Assembly: GCA_947630655.1 (NCBI GenBank)
Contig: CANRIQ010000004.1
Coordinates: 1-35,118, forward strand
DNA: 35,118 bases
Source: an uncultured Clostridia bacterium
GTDB lineage: Bacteria; Bacillota; Clostridia; Oscillospirales; Ruminococcaceae
Direction: 5' to 3'
Shown here: piece by piece, positions 9,001 through 16,835 of the stretch
Layout: the number at the start of each line of letters is the position of its first letter
Position numbering within the stretch: the first letter of the stretch is position 1
Made by a program: the position numbers and the translations under genes
Notes under the pieces: model-generated
Told to the model about the DNA's origin: nothing
What the model saw: only the letters and a program-made list of their open reading frames with translations
Databases searched by the model: none

Positions 9001-9152
9001 AATACACCTCATTAGTATAATATATCAGTCCAAGAAAAACACATCACATTTTGACAACTTAGGTGACACATACAAATACGCTAACTTCCTCACAGACAAT
9101 AATCTGCTTTTATCATTTCTGAAATTAGTTGTCAAATAAGTTTTGAGAGAAA

Positions 9153-9398
9153 TTACTTTTTCGCGCGCTCGGCGATAATGGAAATCATCTCGCCGACGTT
9201 TTTCATACCGCTCACTTCCTTTGTCGCAAAGCGCATTTTAAACGCCCTCTCGACCGCGGAAATAAGCGCGATATGCTCAAGGCTGTCCCACGCCTCGATA
9301 TCGTCGGCGGTGGTTTTATCGGAAATTTCTATGCTGTCGTCATCAAAAACATCGCGGAATACCTTTGTAAGCCTTACTCTCACCTGTTCTCTGTCCAT
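9153..9398 (-). CDS. Acyl carrier protein
   Basis: Short acidic protein with the phosphopantetheine motif ADDIEAWDSLEHIALISAVE. AAAGGAG RBS inside the 3' end of the preceding gene. Confidence 0.92.
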   Translation of the reverse strand: MDREQVRVRLTKVFRDVFDDDSIEISDKTTADDIEAWDSLEHIALISAVERAFKMRFATKEVSGMKNVGEMISIIAERAKK

Positions 9399-9400
9399 TT

Positions 9401-11191
9401 TCATTCTCCTTTGTTAATCGAAATTGCCGTTTTAATCGGCTTGAAATCATCAACAGCAAGCCTCCAGACCGTGTTCTGACCTTCGTCCTCGGAAACCTTT
9501 TGGAAGCCGAATTCCTTATACAATTCGCGCACCATGCCGTTCTTTTTCGTTGGGTAATAATAGCCGAAAATCTCGTTTATTCCGCGGGATTTCGCGCACT
9601 CGGCAAGGGTGTTCAGCATCGCATATTCCATTCCGCGCTTCAGCACGCGGCAGCTCATAAGCCAAAGGTCTATATGGAGCTTACTGCCGTCAATTTTGCC
9701 TATAACCACCGACACTATGCCGTTGTCGCCGAACTTATCGCAAAGCCGCCCGCAAAGGCAGATATGCTCGCCGTCAGCGGCGATTTGTTCAATCTCGCTT
9801 TGCGTAAAGCGGCGGGTTGTGAGGTTGAACTGATTGCTTTTGTTGGTAAGCTGGGTTATCCGCGGGATATGCACGGGGTCAAAGCCGCCGATTTGCGCGC
9901 GCATTTCAAGGCTCTCCAGAAACTCCTCATACGAGGAAAACTTCTTTTCCTGAGCCGCGCGTTCGGCGTTCTGGCGGTACATCTCGTTTCTTCCCGCGTC
10001 GTCCGCGGAAAGCGTTGTTACCTCGAAAAATCCGCACCCCGAAAGCACCTTTATACACTCGTCCGGGTCGGAAAAATCAAGCACCGTTACTTCGGGAAGC
10101 TGTGCGCGGACAATTTCCCTTTCGGCGGGATTATCGTCCAGAAACACAAAGCTCTCGGGCAGAAGATTAAGCTCTGCGGCGGTCTGTTCGAGATTACGCC
10201 ATTTTTCGTCCCAGTTTGCCTTAATACACGCAAAATCCTCGGGGCGCAGAACGCCGTCGGGGTGCGAAAGCCCCTCTATGGCGTTTTCGGGGTCGTTTTT
10301 CGAGCAGACAGTAAGCAGCACGCCTATATCCTTAAACGACTTGATATACTCCTGCAACCGCAGAAAGCTCTGCCCCTCGGAGGTCTCTTTTCCTATCTCG
10401 ATGCCCGCCTTGCCGTCGTCCCCGATAACTCCTCCCCAGAGCGTGTTGTCGAGGTCCAGCGCGAGAACCTTCTTGTTTTTGCCCATTATCGAGCAGATTA
10501 TATTCGCCAGCGAATAGGAAAACTCGGGGATTGCCGAAACGCTCATAGCGTACTTGTACAAATTCCAGTGCCGAAGCTCATGCCATTGCTTTAAGCCGTA
10601 GCTTGCCGAAAGATAATTCACATCGTGGATATAAAAATTCTTGTGCGATTTTGCGTAATCCGACAGCTTTAAATTCAGCCGCGCGATAAAATCCGCCATT
10701 CCGAAGGCGCAGCCCGTCTCGCGGTTTCCGAGCAGGCGTTCGGGCGGCAGCTCGAAATTATTCTGAATTATCGTGCAGGAAAATTTCTCAAAAACGCTCT
10801 CCCACATCTTCTCAAACCGCGCATATTCCCGCTCAAGCTTCTCCGACACCGAGGACTCGTCCTCCATAACGGCGGGTTTTTCCTCGAGATTGCGGTAGCT
10901 TGTGCAGATAAACACAATATCGGGCTTAAACTCTAATAACGTCTCGTTCGGGAAAACCGCGTCGGTGAAATACTGCGCGTATTCCGACTCGTAGAACGTG
11001 GGATTTATCCCTCTGTCCAGCAAAAACAGCTCCGATATCTTCACGATATCGCTGGTTGTATACCCTCCGAGAACCGCTATTTTAAGCGGAACGGCGGTTT
11101 TCGGCAGATTTTCCTTAAGCGTTCTCAAAAGCCGCCTTTTGGAGCTTATTATCTCGTCCGCGCAAAACGGATATCTGAGTTCTTCGAGCAT
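9401..11191 (-). CDS. FkbH-like HAD-IIIC family protein (HAD phosphatase domain plus C-terminal GNAT-like domain)
   Basis: KVLALDLDNTLWGGVIGDDG (HAD motif I with the LWGG signature of FkbH), VCSKNDPENA, FVFLDDNPAEREIVR, LTNKSNQFNLTTRRFTQSEI, and a C-terminal acetyltransferase-like domain. GGGGG RBS before MLEELRYPF. Confidence 0.92.
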   Translation of the reverse strand: MLEELRYPFCADEIISSKRRLLRTLKENLPKTAVPLKIAVLGGYTTSDIVKISELFLLDRGINPTFYESEYAQYFTDAVFPNETLLEFKPDIVFICTSYRNLEEKPAVMEDESSVSEKLEREYARFEKMWESVFEKFSCTIIQNNFELPPERLLGNRETGCAFGMADFIARLNLKLSDYAKSHKNFYIHDVNYLSASYGLKQWHELRHWNLYKYAMSVSAIPEFSYSLANIICSIMGKNKKVLALDLDNTLWGGVIGDDGKAGIEIGKETSEGQSFLRLQEYIKSFKDIGVLLTVCSKNDPENAIEGLSHPDGVLRPEDFACIKANWDEKWRNLEQTAAELNLLPESFVFLDDNPAEREIVRAQLPEVTVLDFSDPDECIKVLSGCGFFEVTTLSADDAGRNEMYRQNAERAAQEKKFSSYEEFLESLEMRAQIGGFDPVHIPRITQLTNKSNQFNLTTRRFTQSEIEQIAADGEHICLCGRLCDKFGDNGIVSVVIGKIDGSKLHIDLWLMSCRVLKRGMEYAMLNTLAECAKSRGINEIFGYYYPTKKNGMVRELYKEFGFQKVSEDEGQNTVWRLAVDDFKPIKTAISINKGE

Positions 11192-11202
11192 AAAAACCCC
11201 CA

Positions 11203-13086
11203 TCAATAAATCATATTTTTAAGGTCGGTTGCGTTGCCGCCGACCGCCGAGAAGGAACACATCGTGAACACCGTATCGGTAATTCCCTTTTCCTTCGTGA
11301 AATCGGCAAGATTTTCCTGGAAATAGCGCATATCCACCATCCAGATCTCCTCGAAGGAGTTGGTATAGCACGGAATTGTCGCGTTGCCGTAGCTGTCCTT
11401 TACAATAAGCAGCTTTCTGCCGTTTTTGCAGTCGGTGGTGACGTGAGTTACAATTTCATCTGTTCCGATAAACACCAGATACCAGCTTGACGTTGCGAGA
11501 TTATCGATGTTTAAAAGCAGACTGCTCTTATACTTGAAATTCATATTGTTGTCGTAATATTCGGTTTCATAGACGTTTTGAGGCTTATAATAGGTGAAAT
11601 TTTCGGGATTGTCGCGGATTTTCTTGTTCCAGTCGCTGAACATATACATAGTCCCGACATAGCCGTCCCTGGACACAGCCTCGTAATCCGACAGCGGCGC
11701 AAACGGCACGCCCGCCACCCTTGCAAATTCCTGCGCGGCGTAGTACGCGCCCAGAGGCTGCCAATGGTGGTCGGTTCTGGAATAAATATGCTCGTCAACG
11801 TGCTTTGACAGAGCAGTATACACGTCCACGGGAATAACCCCGTCCAAAAAGCTGTTAATATTCTCGATATTATCCCACTCGCTTGCCATATAGCCCTTGA
11901 ATTTTGCGGGGAGATAGAACGAACCCGACGTGGGGGCTACCATTGAATAAACGTTCACATCGTCGCCCACCTGCTGTTTATACTTATTAAGCATTCCCGC
12001 ATAGAACTCGCCGCCCTTGAAGCTTCCGCCGAACAGCGAAATTCCCGTACCGTCGTCCAGAACCAGCACCGTTCCCGACATCTCGCCGCCGTGATCTGGG
12101 GCGTTTACCTCGGGCTGTTCATGGCTGCTGCTTTCCGCCGAGGAGCTTTCCGTGGTGCTCTCCGTGCTGCCCGAGCTCTGCGCCGTGCTTTGAGTGCTTT
12201 GAGGAGCTTTAGTGCTCTCGTGCGAGGTGATAAGGTTCGCCGTAGGCGGTATTTTCGACGTATTCCCCGAAGCGGTGTCCTTATCGCCGTTATCAATAAT
12301 GGGCAAATCTCCGTGAATTTCCGCGCCGCCGTAGCTTAAGCCAAGCTTTGCGTCAAATTCGGAGATTATCGTCTTAAACGTGCTTCTCATCGGCACGGTG
12401 TCGTTGTAAAACTCCGCGAACGCCGACGTGAATTCCCCGCTGAAATAGCTTTTCCAGCTAAATGTCGGCATCTTCGCAAGATCGCGGTTTTCCTCCAGAG
12501 CGGCGTTCGGACGCTTGCCGAAGGTCATAAACAGCGTGATGAAGCCGAAAATTGTCAGCAAAACTGCCGTATTAAACGCACAAAGCGAATGCTCGCGCTT
12601 TCTCGACGAGCTGATTATCTTCTTTTTATGCTCTGCAAGGCGTTGTTCCTCCGTCTGCCGGACGGGAGGTCTTTGCGGCATTTTCGGAGCGGATTTTTGA
12701 GCCGCGCTTTTCACCTGCTCGACATTGCGCAAGGACCGCGAAGCGTCCTGCCTTACCTGCCCCCTGTTAGGATTAGGCTGCCCCGCGCGGTTTACGGGAC
12801 GCGCGTCGGGACGCTGTACGGGACGCTGCTGCGCCCTAGGGTCGCGAATACCGCGAGGGTCTCTCGGATCGCGAGGATTTCTTTGACCGGGCTGACCCGG
12901 CTGTCCCGCGCTGTTTACGGGTCTGCCGCCCTGATACTGCGCCCTCTGCTGAAGCCGCAGATCGCGCGGATCTCTTTGCATTCTTTGCTCCGTCGGAGCT
13001 CTCCCGTTTCTTTGAGACATAGGATCTGCCCTGCGTTCCTGCGGACGGGAGGGTCTTTGTGTATTTCTGTTATTTAACTCAGACAT
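11203..13086 (-). CDS. DHHW-family membrane-anchored protein (AlgX/DltD-like SGNH-type partner of MBOAT)
   Basis: Catalytic-type motif YSRTDHHWQPLGAYYAAQEFARVAG, SYGNATIPCYTNSFEEIWMVDMRYF; one TM (FNTAVLLTIFGFITLFMTFG); adjacent to the MBOAT gene. Confidence 0.88.
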   Translation of the reverse strand: MSELNNRNTQRPSRPQERRADPMSQRNGRAPTEQRMQRDPRDLRLQQRAQYQGGRPVNSAGQPGQPGQRNPRDPRDPRGIRDPRAQQRPVQRPDARPVNRAGQPNPNRGQVRQDASRSLRNVEQVKSAAQKSAPKMPQRPPVRQTEEQRLAEHKKKIISSSRKREHSLCAFNTAVLLTIFGFITLFMTFGKRPNAALEENRDLAKMPTFSWKSYFSGEFTSAFAEFYNDTVPMRSTFKTIISEFDAKLGLSYGGAEIHGDLPIIDNGDKDTASGNTSKIPPTANLITSHESTKAPQSTQSTAQSSGSTESTTESSSAESSSHEQPEVNAPDHGGEMSGTVLVLDDGTGISLFGGSFKGGEFYAGMLNKYKQQVGDDVNVYSMVAPTSGSFYLPAKFKGYMASEWDNIENINSFLDGVIPVDVYTALSKHVDEHIYSRTDHHWQPLGAYYAAQEFARVAGVPFAPLSDYEAVSRDGYVGTMYMFSDWNKKIRDNPENFTYYKPQNVYETEYYDNNMNFKYKSSLLLNIDNLATSSWYLVFIGTDEIVTHVTTDCKNGRKLLIVKDSYGNATIPCYTNSFEEIWMVDMRYFQENLADFTKEKGITDTVFTMCSFSAVGGNATDLKNMIY

Positions 13087-13106
13087 TTGGTAATTTTCCC
13101 CTTTTC

Positions 13107-14540
13107 TTAACCGAATTTATAGTACAAAAATGCGTTTGCCGTAGCGTTTACAAGCAAAATACTGCTAAGCACCAGCAGTCCCGCCGACACCAGCGTCCCC
13201 GCGACCGAAACAACCGCTTTTGTGTTCTGCGAGCGCAGCGAGAACTTCTTTACAAGATTTAACAGCGGGAACGTGCAAATTATCGCCGCAATCACCAAAA
13301 ACAGGTTGTTTACCAGCGACATTGCCTCAATTCCGCTCGAAAAGCCGTTCGGGTTTGCGGGAGTGAGATTTCGCAGGAATTTTCCGAGATCCCCCAGATC
13401 CTCGAAATAGAATATCCCAAATCCCACGATTATAACCAGCTTGCTGTAAATATGCCGGATAACTATGGGAATTTTCGCCATGCGCTTTTTGCCGATAGCG
13501 GTTTCCAGCATAATAAACGCGCCGTAATACAATCCCCAGATAATGTAATTCCAGTTTGCACCGTGCCAAATTCCCGTGCAGAGCCATACAAGAAACAGGC
13601 TTGTATACTTGTTTCTCACGCCGAAAACGGGTATCGGCAGCAGATAATCCCTGAAAAACGAGCCCAGCGAGATATGCCACCTCTGCCAGAACTCGGTAAC
13701 GTCCTTACACAAATACGGATGGTTGAAGTTTTCGTTAAAGTGAAAACCGAACATTCTGCCCATACCTATCGCCATATCCGAATACCCCGAAAAATCGAAG
13801 TATATGTACAGCGAATAGAGAATTACGGAATACCACGTTCCCGCCATGGTAAGCGCGCCGACATCCTTGCCGAAAAACTGATCCACAATATTAAACAGAT
13901 TGTCCGCAAGAATGACCTTCTTTGCAAGTCCCAGAACCAGCCTTGAAAAGCCCTCGCTGAAATCCGAAAGAGTAACCCTGCGGTTGTCTATTTCATCGGC
14001 AATCGTGCTGTAGCGGACGATAGGTCCCGCAATAAGCTGCGGAAACAGGGAAATATACAGCAGCAGCTTTGTAAACTTCCTCTGCGGCTCGACCTTTTCC
14101 CAATAGCAATCCACCACGTATGACAATATCTGAAACGTATAGAAGCTTATGCCGATAACGGGTTCTATATTCGGAACGGGGAGCGAAGCCCCGAAAATGC
14201 CGTTTATGTTGGTCACGATAAACTTGCTGTACTTGAAAACGCCTATCATGCCGATGTTGAACACAAGCCCGAGTGCCAGAAAAACCTTTCGCCGCACCGA
14301 GGGCGTATCATCGCCCCGTTTAAGCTCTTCTCTCGTGGGAGCAGCCCCGATACCGAGAAAATAGTTCACCACCGCCGACAGCAGCAGGAACAAAATCCTT
14401 ACCGGTTCTCCCCACGAATAGAACAACAGCGAAAACACGATAAGAACGCCGTTTTTCCCTTTAGTAGATTTTACAAGGAAGTAGAAAAGAAGGCAAAGCG
14501 GCAAAAAGAGATACAAAAATACAAGACTTGAAAATATCAT
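13107..14540 (-). CDS. MBOAT-family O-acyltransferase (AlgI/DltB-like)
   Basis: Multi-TM protein with FDFSGYSDMAIGMGRMFGFHFNENFNHPY, EFWQRWHISLGSFFRDYLLPI and CTGIWHGANWNYIIWGLYYG motifs. Confidence 0.95.
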   Translation of the reverse strand: MIFSSLVFLYLFLPLCLLFYFLVKSTKGKNGVLIVFSLLFYSWGEPVRILFLLLSAVVNYFLGIGAAPTREELKRGDDTPSVRRKVFLALGLVFNIGMIGVFKYSKFIVTNINGIFGASLPVPNIEPVIGISFYTFQILSYVVDCYWEKVEPQRKFTKLLLYISLFPQLIAGPIVRYSTIADEIDNRRVTLSDFSEGFSRLVLGLAKKVILADNLFNIVDQFFGKDVGALTMAGTWYSVILYSLYIYFDFSGYSDMAIGMGRMFGFHFNENFNHPYLCKDVTEFWQRWHISLGSFFRDYLLPIPVFGVRNKYTSLFLVWLCTGIWHGANWNYIIWGLYYGAFIMLETAIGKKRMAKIPIVIRHIYSKLVIIVGFGIFYFEDLGDLGKFLRNLTPANPNGFSSGIEAMSLVNNLFLVIAAIICTFPLLNLVKKFSLRSQNTKAVVSVAGTLVSAGLLVLSSILLVNATANAFLYYKFG

Positions 14541-14577
14541 TTTAGCAAAAATCCCCCAATTTTATCTGTATAAAAAC

Positions 14578-14606
14578 ATTTTACACCAAATTCCCGCCGT
14601 TGTCAA
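14578..14606 (-). promoter_or_regulatory. Sigma-A-type promoter of the MBOAT-DHHW-FkbH-ACP operon
   Basis: Minus strand TTGACA (14606-14601), 17 bp, TAAAAT (14583-14578). Confidence 0.7.
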
Positions 14607-14616
14607 TAGAAAAATA

Positions 14617-14633
14617 GTTACAATTTGGTTACA
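14617..14633 (-). promoter_or_regulatory. WalR(YycF)-like direct repeat TGTAAC-N5-TGTAAC upstream of the operon promoter
   Basis: Minus strand TGTAAC CAAAT TGTAAC, 10 bp upstream of the -35; fits TGTWAH-N5-TGTWAH. Confidence 0.45.
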
Positions 14634-14644
14634 ATTTCACAAGT

Positions 14645-14774
14645 CAGACTGTATATAAAGCCCCATCTACGTCGTCTGCAGTACTGCGGCAGGCACAAAG
14701 CCTAGCCGCAGCACTGCTTCAGCGTTTTGCGCGCAGCGCATAATGCGTGTATCCGGGGCTTTCTCTACAGTCTG
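14645..14774. repeat. MITE/REP-like intergenic element, copy A (130 bp)
   Basis: Terminal inverted repeats CAGACTGTATATAAAGCCCC / GGGGCTTTCTCTACAGTCTG (18/20 match); core shared with 22703-22861. Confidence 0.8.
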
Positions 14775-14796
14775 AGGACTTGACATTTTATACAGC

Positions 14797-14834
14797 AAAA
14801 ACGCCCCGGGGGTTAGACCCGGAGCAGCGTTTTA
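14797..14834 (-). terminator. Probable terminator downstream of the DUF1508 gene
   Basis: Imperfect hairpin AAAAACGC-CCCGGGGGTTAGACCCGG-AGCA-GCGTTTTA with a T-tract on the minus strand. Confidence 0.55.
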
Positions 14835-14835
14835 T

Positions 14836-15204
14836 TTACTTTTCTTCTTCAACGGGAGCGTCGGGAGCGTTTTTCTTTACGCTCTCAATGCCGTTTAAGC
14901 AGCTATCCTTTTTCTTATAGCCCTCGCCCGTCGCGATTATCTCGCCGTTGCGCGCCTTCAGTCTGAACCTGAACTCGCCCTTTTTGTCAACATAAACCTC
15001 AAACTTCGGATGCTTAAGAACCTCGTATCCCTCGACCGTCTGATCCTCGACGCCGCCCTCGCAGCACTTTTTCACGCTTTCAATGCCGTTTTTGCAGGAA
15101 GCAAGCGAATTATAAACCTCGCTTGTGGCAATAATCTCTCCGTTGCCCGCTTTCAGGTCGAACTTCACACCTGTCGATGTGTTTTTGATTACAAACTTGC
15201 CCAT
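14836..15204 (-). CDS. DUF1508 / YegP-family protein with two tandem domains
   Basis: Two repeats: GKFVIKNTSTGVKFDLKAGNGEIIATSEVYNSLASCKNGIESVKK and KFEVYVDKKGEFRFRLKARNGEIIATGEGYKKKDSCLNGIESVKK. Confidence 0.9.
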   Translation of the reverse strand: MGKFVIKNTSTGVKFDLKAGNGEIIATSEVYNSLASCKNGIESVKKCCEGGVEDQTVEGYEVLKHPKFEVYVDKKGEFRFRLKARNGEIIATGEGYKKKDSCLNGIESVKKNAPDAPVEEEK

Positions 15205-15221
15205 GTTTTTACCCCCGTAGT

Positions 15222-15391
15222 CAGTTTACAGTTAATAGTGTATAGTGAATAGTATAATGTATCCGCTTCGCGGATTATTTTGATTGTCCGAAAGAGGATT
15301 TGTTGACAACATTTCCTCTTTGTTACAATCTAATGCGTCCGCGCAAGCGGACACATTTTACTTTACACTGTACACTGTTCACTTTACACTG
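15222..15391. repeat. MITE-like element with ~53 bp imperfect terminal inverted repeats (170 bp)
   Basis: Left CAGTTTACAGTTAATAGTGTATAGTGAATAGTATAATGTATCCGCTTCGCGGA pairs with right-end reverse complement CAGTGTAAAGTGAACAGTGTACAGTGTAAAGTAAAATGTGTCCGCTTGCGCGGA. Confidence 0.8.
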
Positions 15392-15469
15392 CCAACAAAT
15401 ATCCGTACAGAAAACCACTTTCCCAACAGAGCGACCTCTGCTGGGAAATGGTGCAGGACATTGTCCTGC

Positions 15470-15559
15470 TGGCGGAGAACGAGGGATTTGAACCCTCGCG
15501 CCGGTTACCCGACCTACTCCCTTAGCAGGGGAGCCCCTTCACCACTTGGGTAGTTCTCC
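15470..15559 (-). tRNA. tRNA-Ser(GCU)
   Basis: Reverse complement GGAGAACTACCCAAGTGGTGAAGGGGCTCCCCTGCTAAGGGAGTAGGTCGGGTAACCGGCGCGAGGGTTCAAATCCCTCGTTCTCCGCCA: 7 bp acceptor stem, anticodon loop CTGCTAA (GCT), long variable arm, TTCAAAT T-loop, encoded CCA. Confidence 0.96.
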
Positions 15560-15644
15560 AAATGCCGAAAAATCCTATAAAATCACTACAATCTGTATTA
15601 TAACACATTCCTCCCCGTTTGTCAAGCATTTTTTTATTTTTTAC

Positions 15645-15673
15645 TTGACAAAAAGCTTAAAGAGAATTATAAT
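15645..15673 (+). promoter_or_regulatory. Consensus sigma-A promoter for metA
   Basis: TTGACA (15645-15650), 17 bp, TATAAT (15668-15673). Confidence 0.85.
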
Positions 15674-15706
15674 AAAGGTATTAGCGTCAGAACGGAGGAG
15701 ACAAAA

Positions 15707-16627
15707 ATGCCTATAAAGATACCCGACGGGCTGCCCGCGCAAAGCGTTCTCGAAAACGAGCACATCTTTGTTATGACGGAATACCGCGCTTTGCACCAGG
15801 ATATCCGCCCGCTTAAAATAGGAATACTGAACCTTATGCCCACAAAAATTACCACGGAAACGCAGATTTTAAGAAGCCTTTCCAACACCCCGCTTCAGAT
15901 AGAAGTGGATTTTGTGGGAACTTCAACCTACATCGGGAAAAATACCCCGCAGGAGCACCTTTTTGAGTTTTATAAAAACTTTAACGAGATAAAGCACATA
16001 AACTACGACGGATTTATCATAACCGGCGCGCCCGTTGAACAAATGGATTACGAGCAGGTGGACTACTGGGAGGAGCTTTGTGAGATTATGGAGTGGACAA
16101 AAACCCACGTTCATTCCACCCTGCACATCTGCTGGGGAGCGCAGGCGGCACTGTACTACCATTACGGAATACCGAAATACCCGCTTGAGAAAAAGGTTTC
16201 GGGGGTGTTTCTGCACAGGCTGCTTACCCCGAAGGCAAGGCTTTTTCACGGGTTTGACAGCGAGTTTTACGCGCCACATTCCCGCCACACCGAGGTCCGC
16301 GCCGAGGACATTGCGAAATGCCCCGAGCTGCGCCTTATGGCGGTGTCCGACGAGGCGGGCGTTTACGCCGTCGGAAACAGCGACGACAGCCGTTTTTTCG
16401 TTATGGGTCATTCCGAATACGACGCGGAAACGCTTGATACCGAGTACCGCCGCGACCTCGCAAAGGGTCTGAACCCCGAAATCCCGCGCCACTACTACCC
16501 CGATGACGACCCTAAACAGCTTCCCGTGCTGTGCTGGAGGGCGCATTCCACGCTGCTTTACACCAATTGGCTGAACTATTACGTTTATCAGACCACGCCG
16601 TTTGATATTTCTAAGCAAATTAAATAA
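15707..16627 (+). CDS. metA: Homoserine O-acyltransferase, MetA family (likely O-acetyltransferase)
   Basis: MPIKIPDGLPAQSVLENEHIFVMTEYRALHQDIRPLKIGILNLMPTKITTETQILRSLSNTPLQ...HICWGAQAALYYHYGIPKY...SEYDAETLDTEY. Confidence 0.95.
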   Translation: MPIKIPDGLPAQSVLENEHIFVMTEYRALHQDIRPLKIGILNLMPTKITTETQILRSLSNTPLQIEVDFVGTSTYIGKNTPQEHLFEFYKNFNEIKHINYDGFIITGAPVEQMDYEQVDYWEELCEIMEWTKTHVHSTLHICWGAQAALYYHYGIPKYPLEKKVSGVFLHRLLTPKARLFHGFDSEFYAPHSRHTEVRAEDIAKCPELRLMAVSDEAGVYAVGNSDDSRFFVMGHSEYDAETLDTEYRRDLAKGLNPEIPRHYYPDDDPKQLPVLCWRAHSTLLYTNWLNYYVYQTTPFDISKQIK

Positions 16628-16685
16628 AATTTCGGCAATATTTGAGCGTATTTTGTGCAAAATACACAAACATATGCATATCATC

Positions 16686-16714
16686 TTGAAATATTTTTTG
16701 CCTTGTGGTATAAT
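16686..16714 (+). promoter_or_regulatory. Putative promoter for the FapA-like gene
   Basis: TTGAAA (16686-16691), 17 bp, TATAAT (16709-16714). Confidence 0.6.
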
Positions 16715-16835
16715 TTTAATGGAGTAATATTGTCATTTTTACCATATGCCCGGCAGTAAACCACAAAATTAGACTACATATAGTGCCGCGCATTGTAAAA
16801 TATTGTAAATTGTCAACTGTTAAAGGGGTGTTCTT

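Noticed and set aside
9500-10594. + strand 364-aa ORF opposite the FkbH gene
   Set aside because: Antisense shadow ORF in a GC-rich codon context; no recognisable domain, while the - strand frame has clear HAD/FkbH motifs.
15284-15553. + strand ORF of 89 aa (MSERGFVDNISSLLQ...RRTRDLNPRAGYPTYSLSRGAPSPLG)
   Set aside because: It runs through the MITE-like repeat and antisense across tRNA-Ser; the RTRDLNPRAGYPTYSLSRGAP tail is the translated complement of the tRNA, a known annotation artefact.
16794-16809. TGTAAA-N4-TGTAAA near the FapA-like gene as a second WalR site
   Set aside because: Spacing is N4 rather than N5 and it lies downstream of the predicted promoter close to the RBS.
16715-16835. 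c-di-GMP (GEMM) riboswitch in the FapA-like leader
   Set aside because: The ~120 nt leader lacks the GEMM core sequence elements on inspection.
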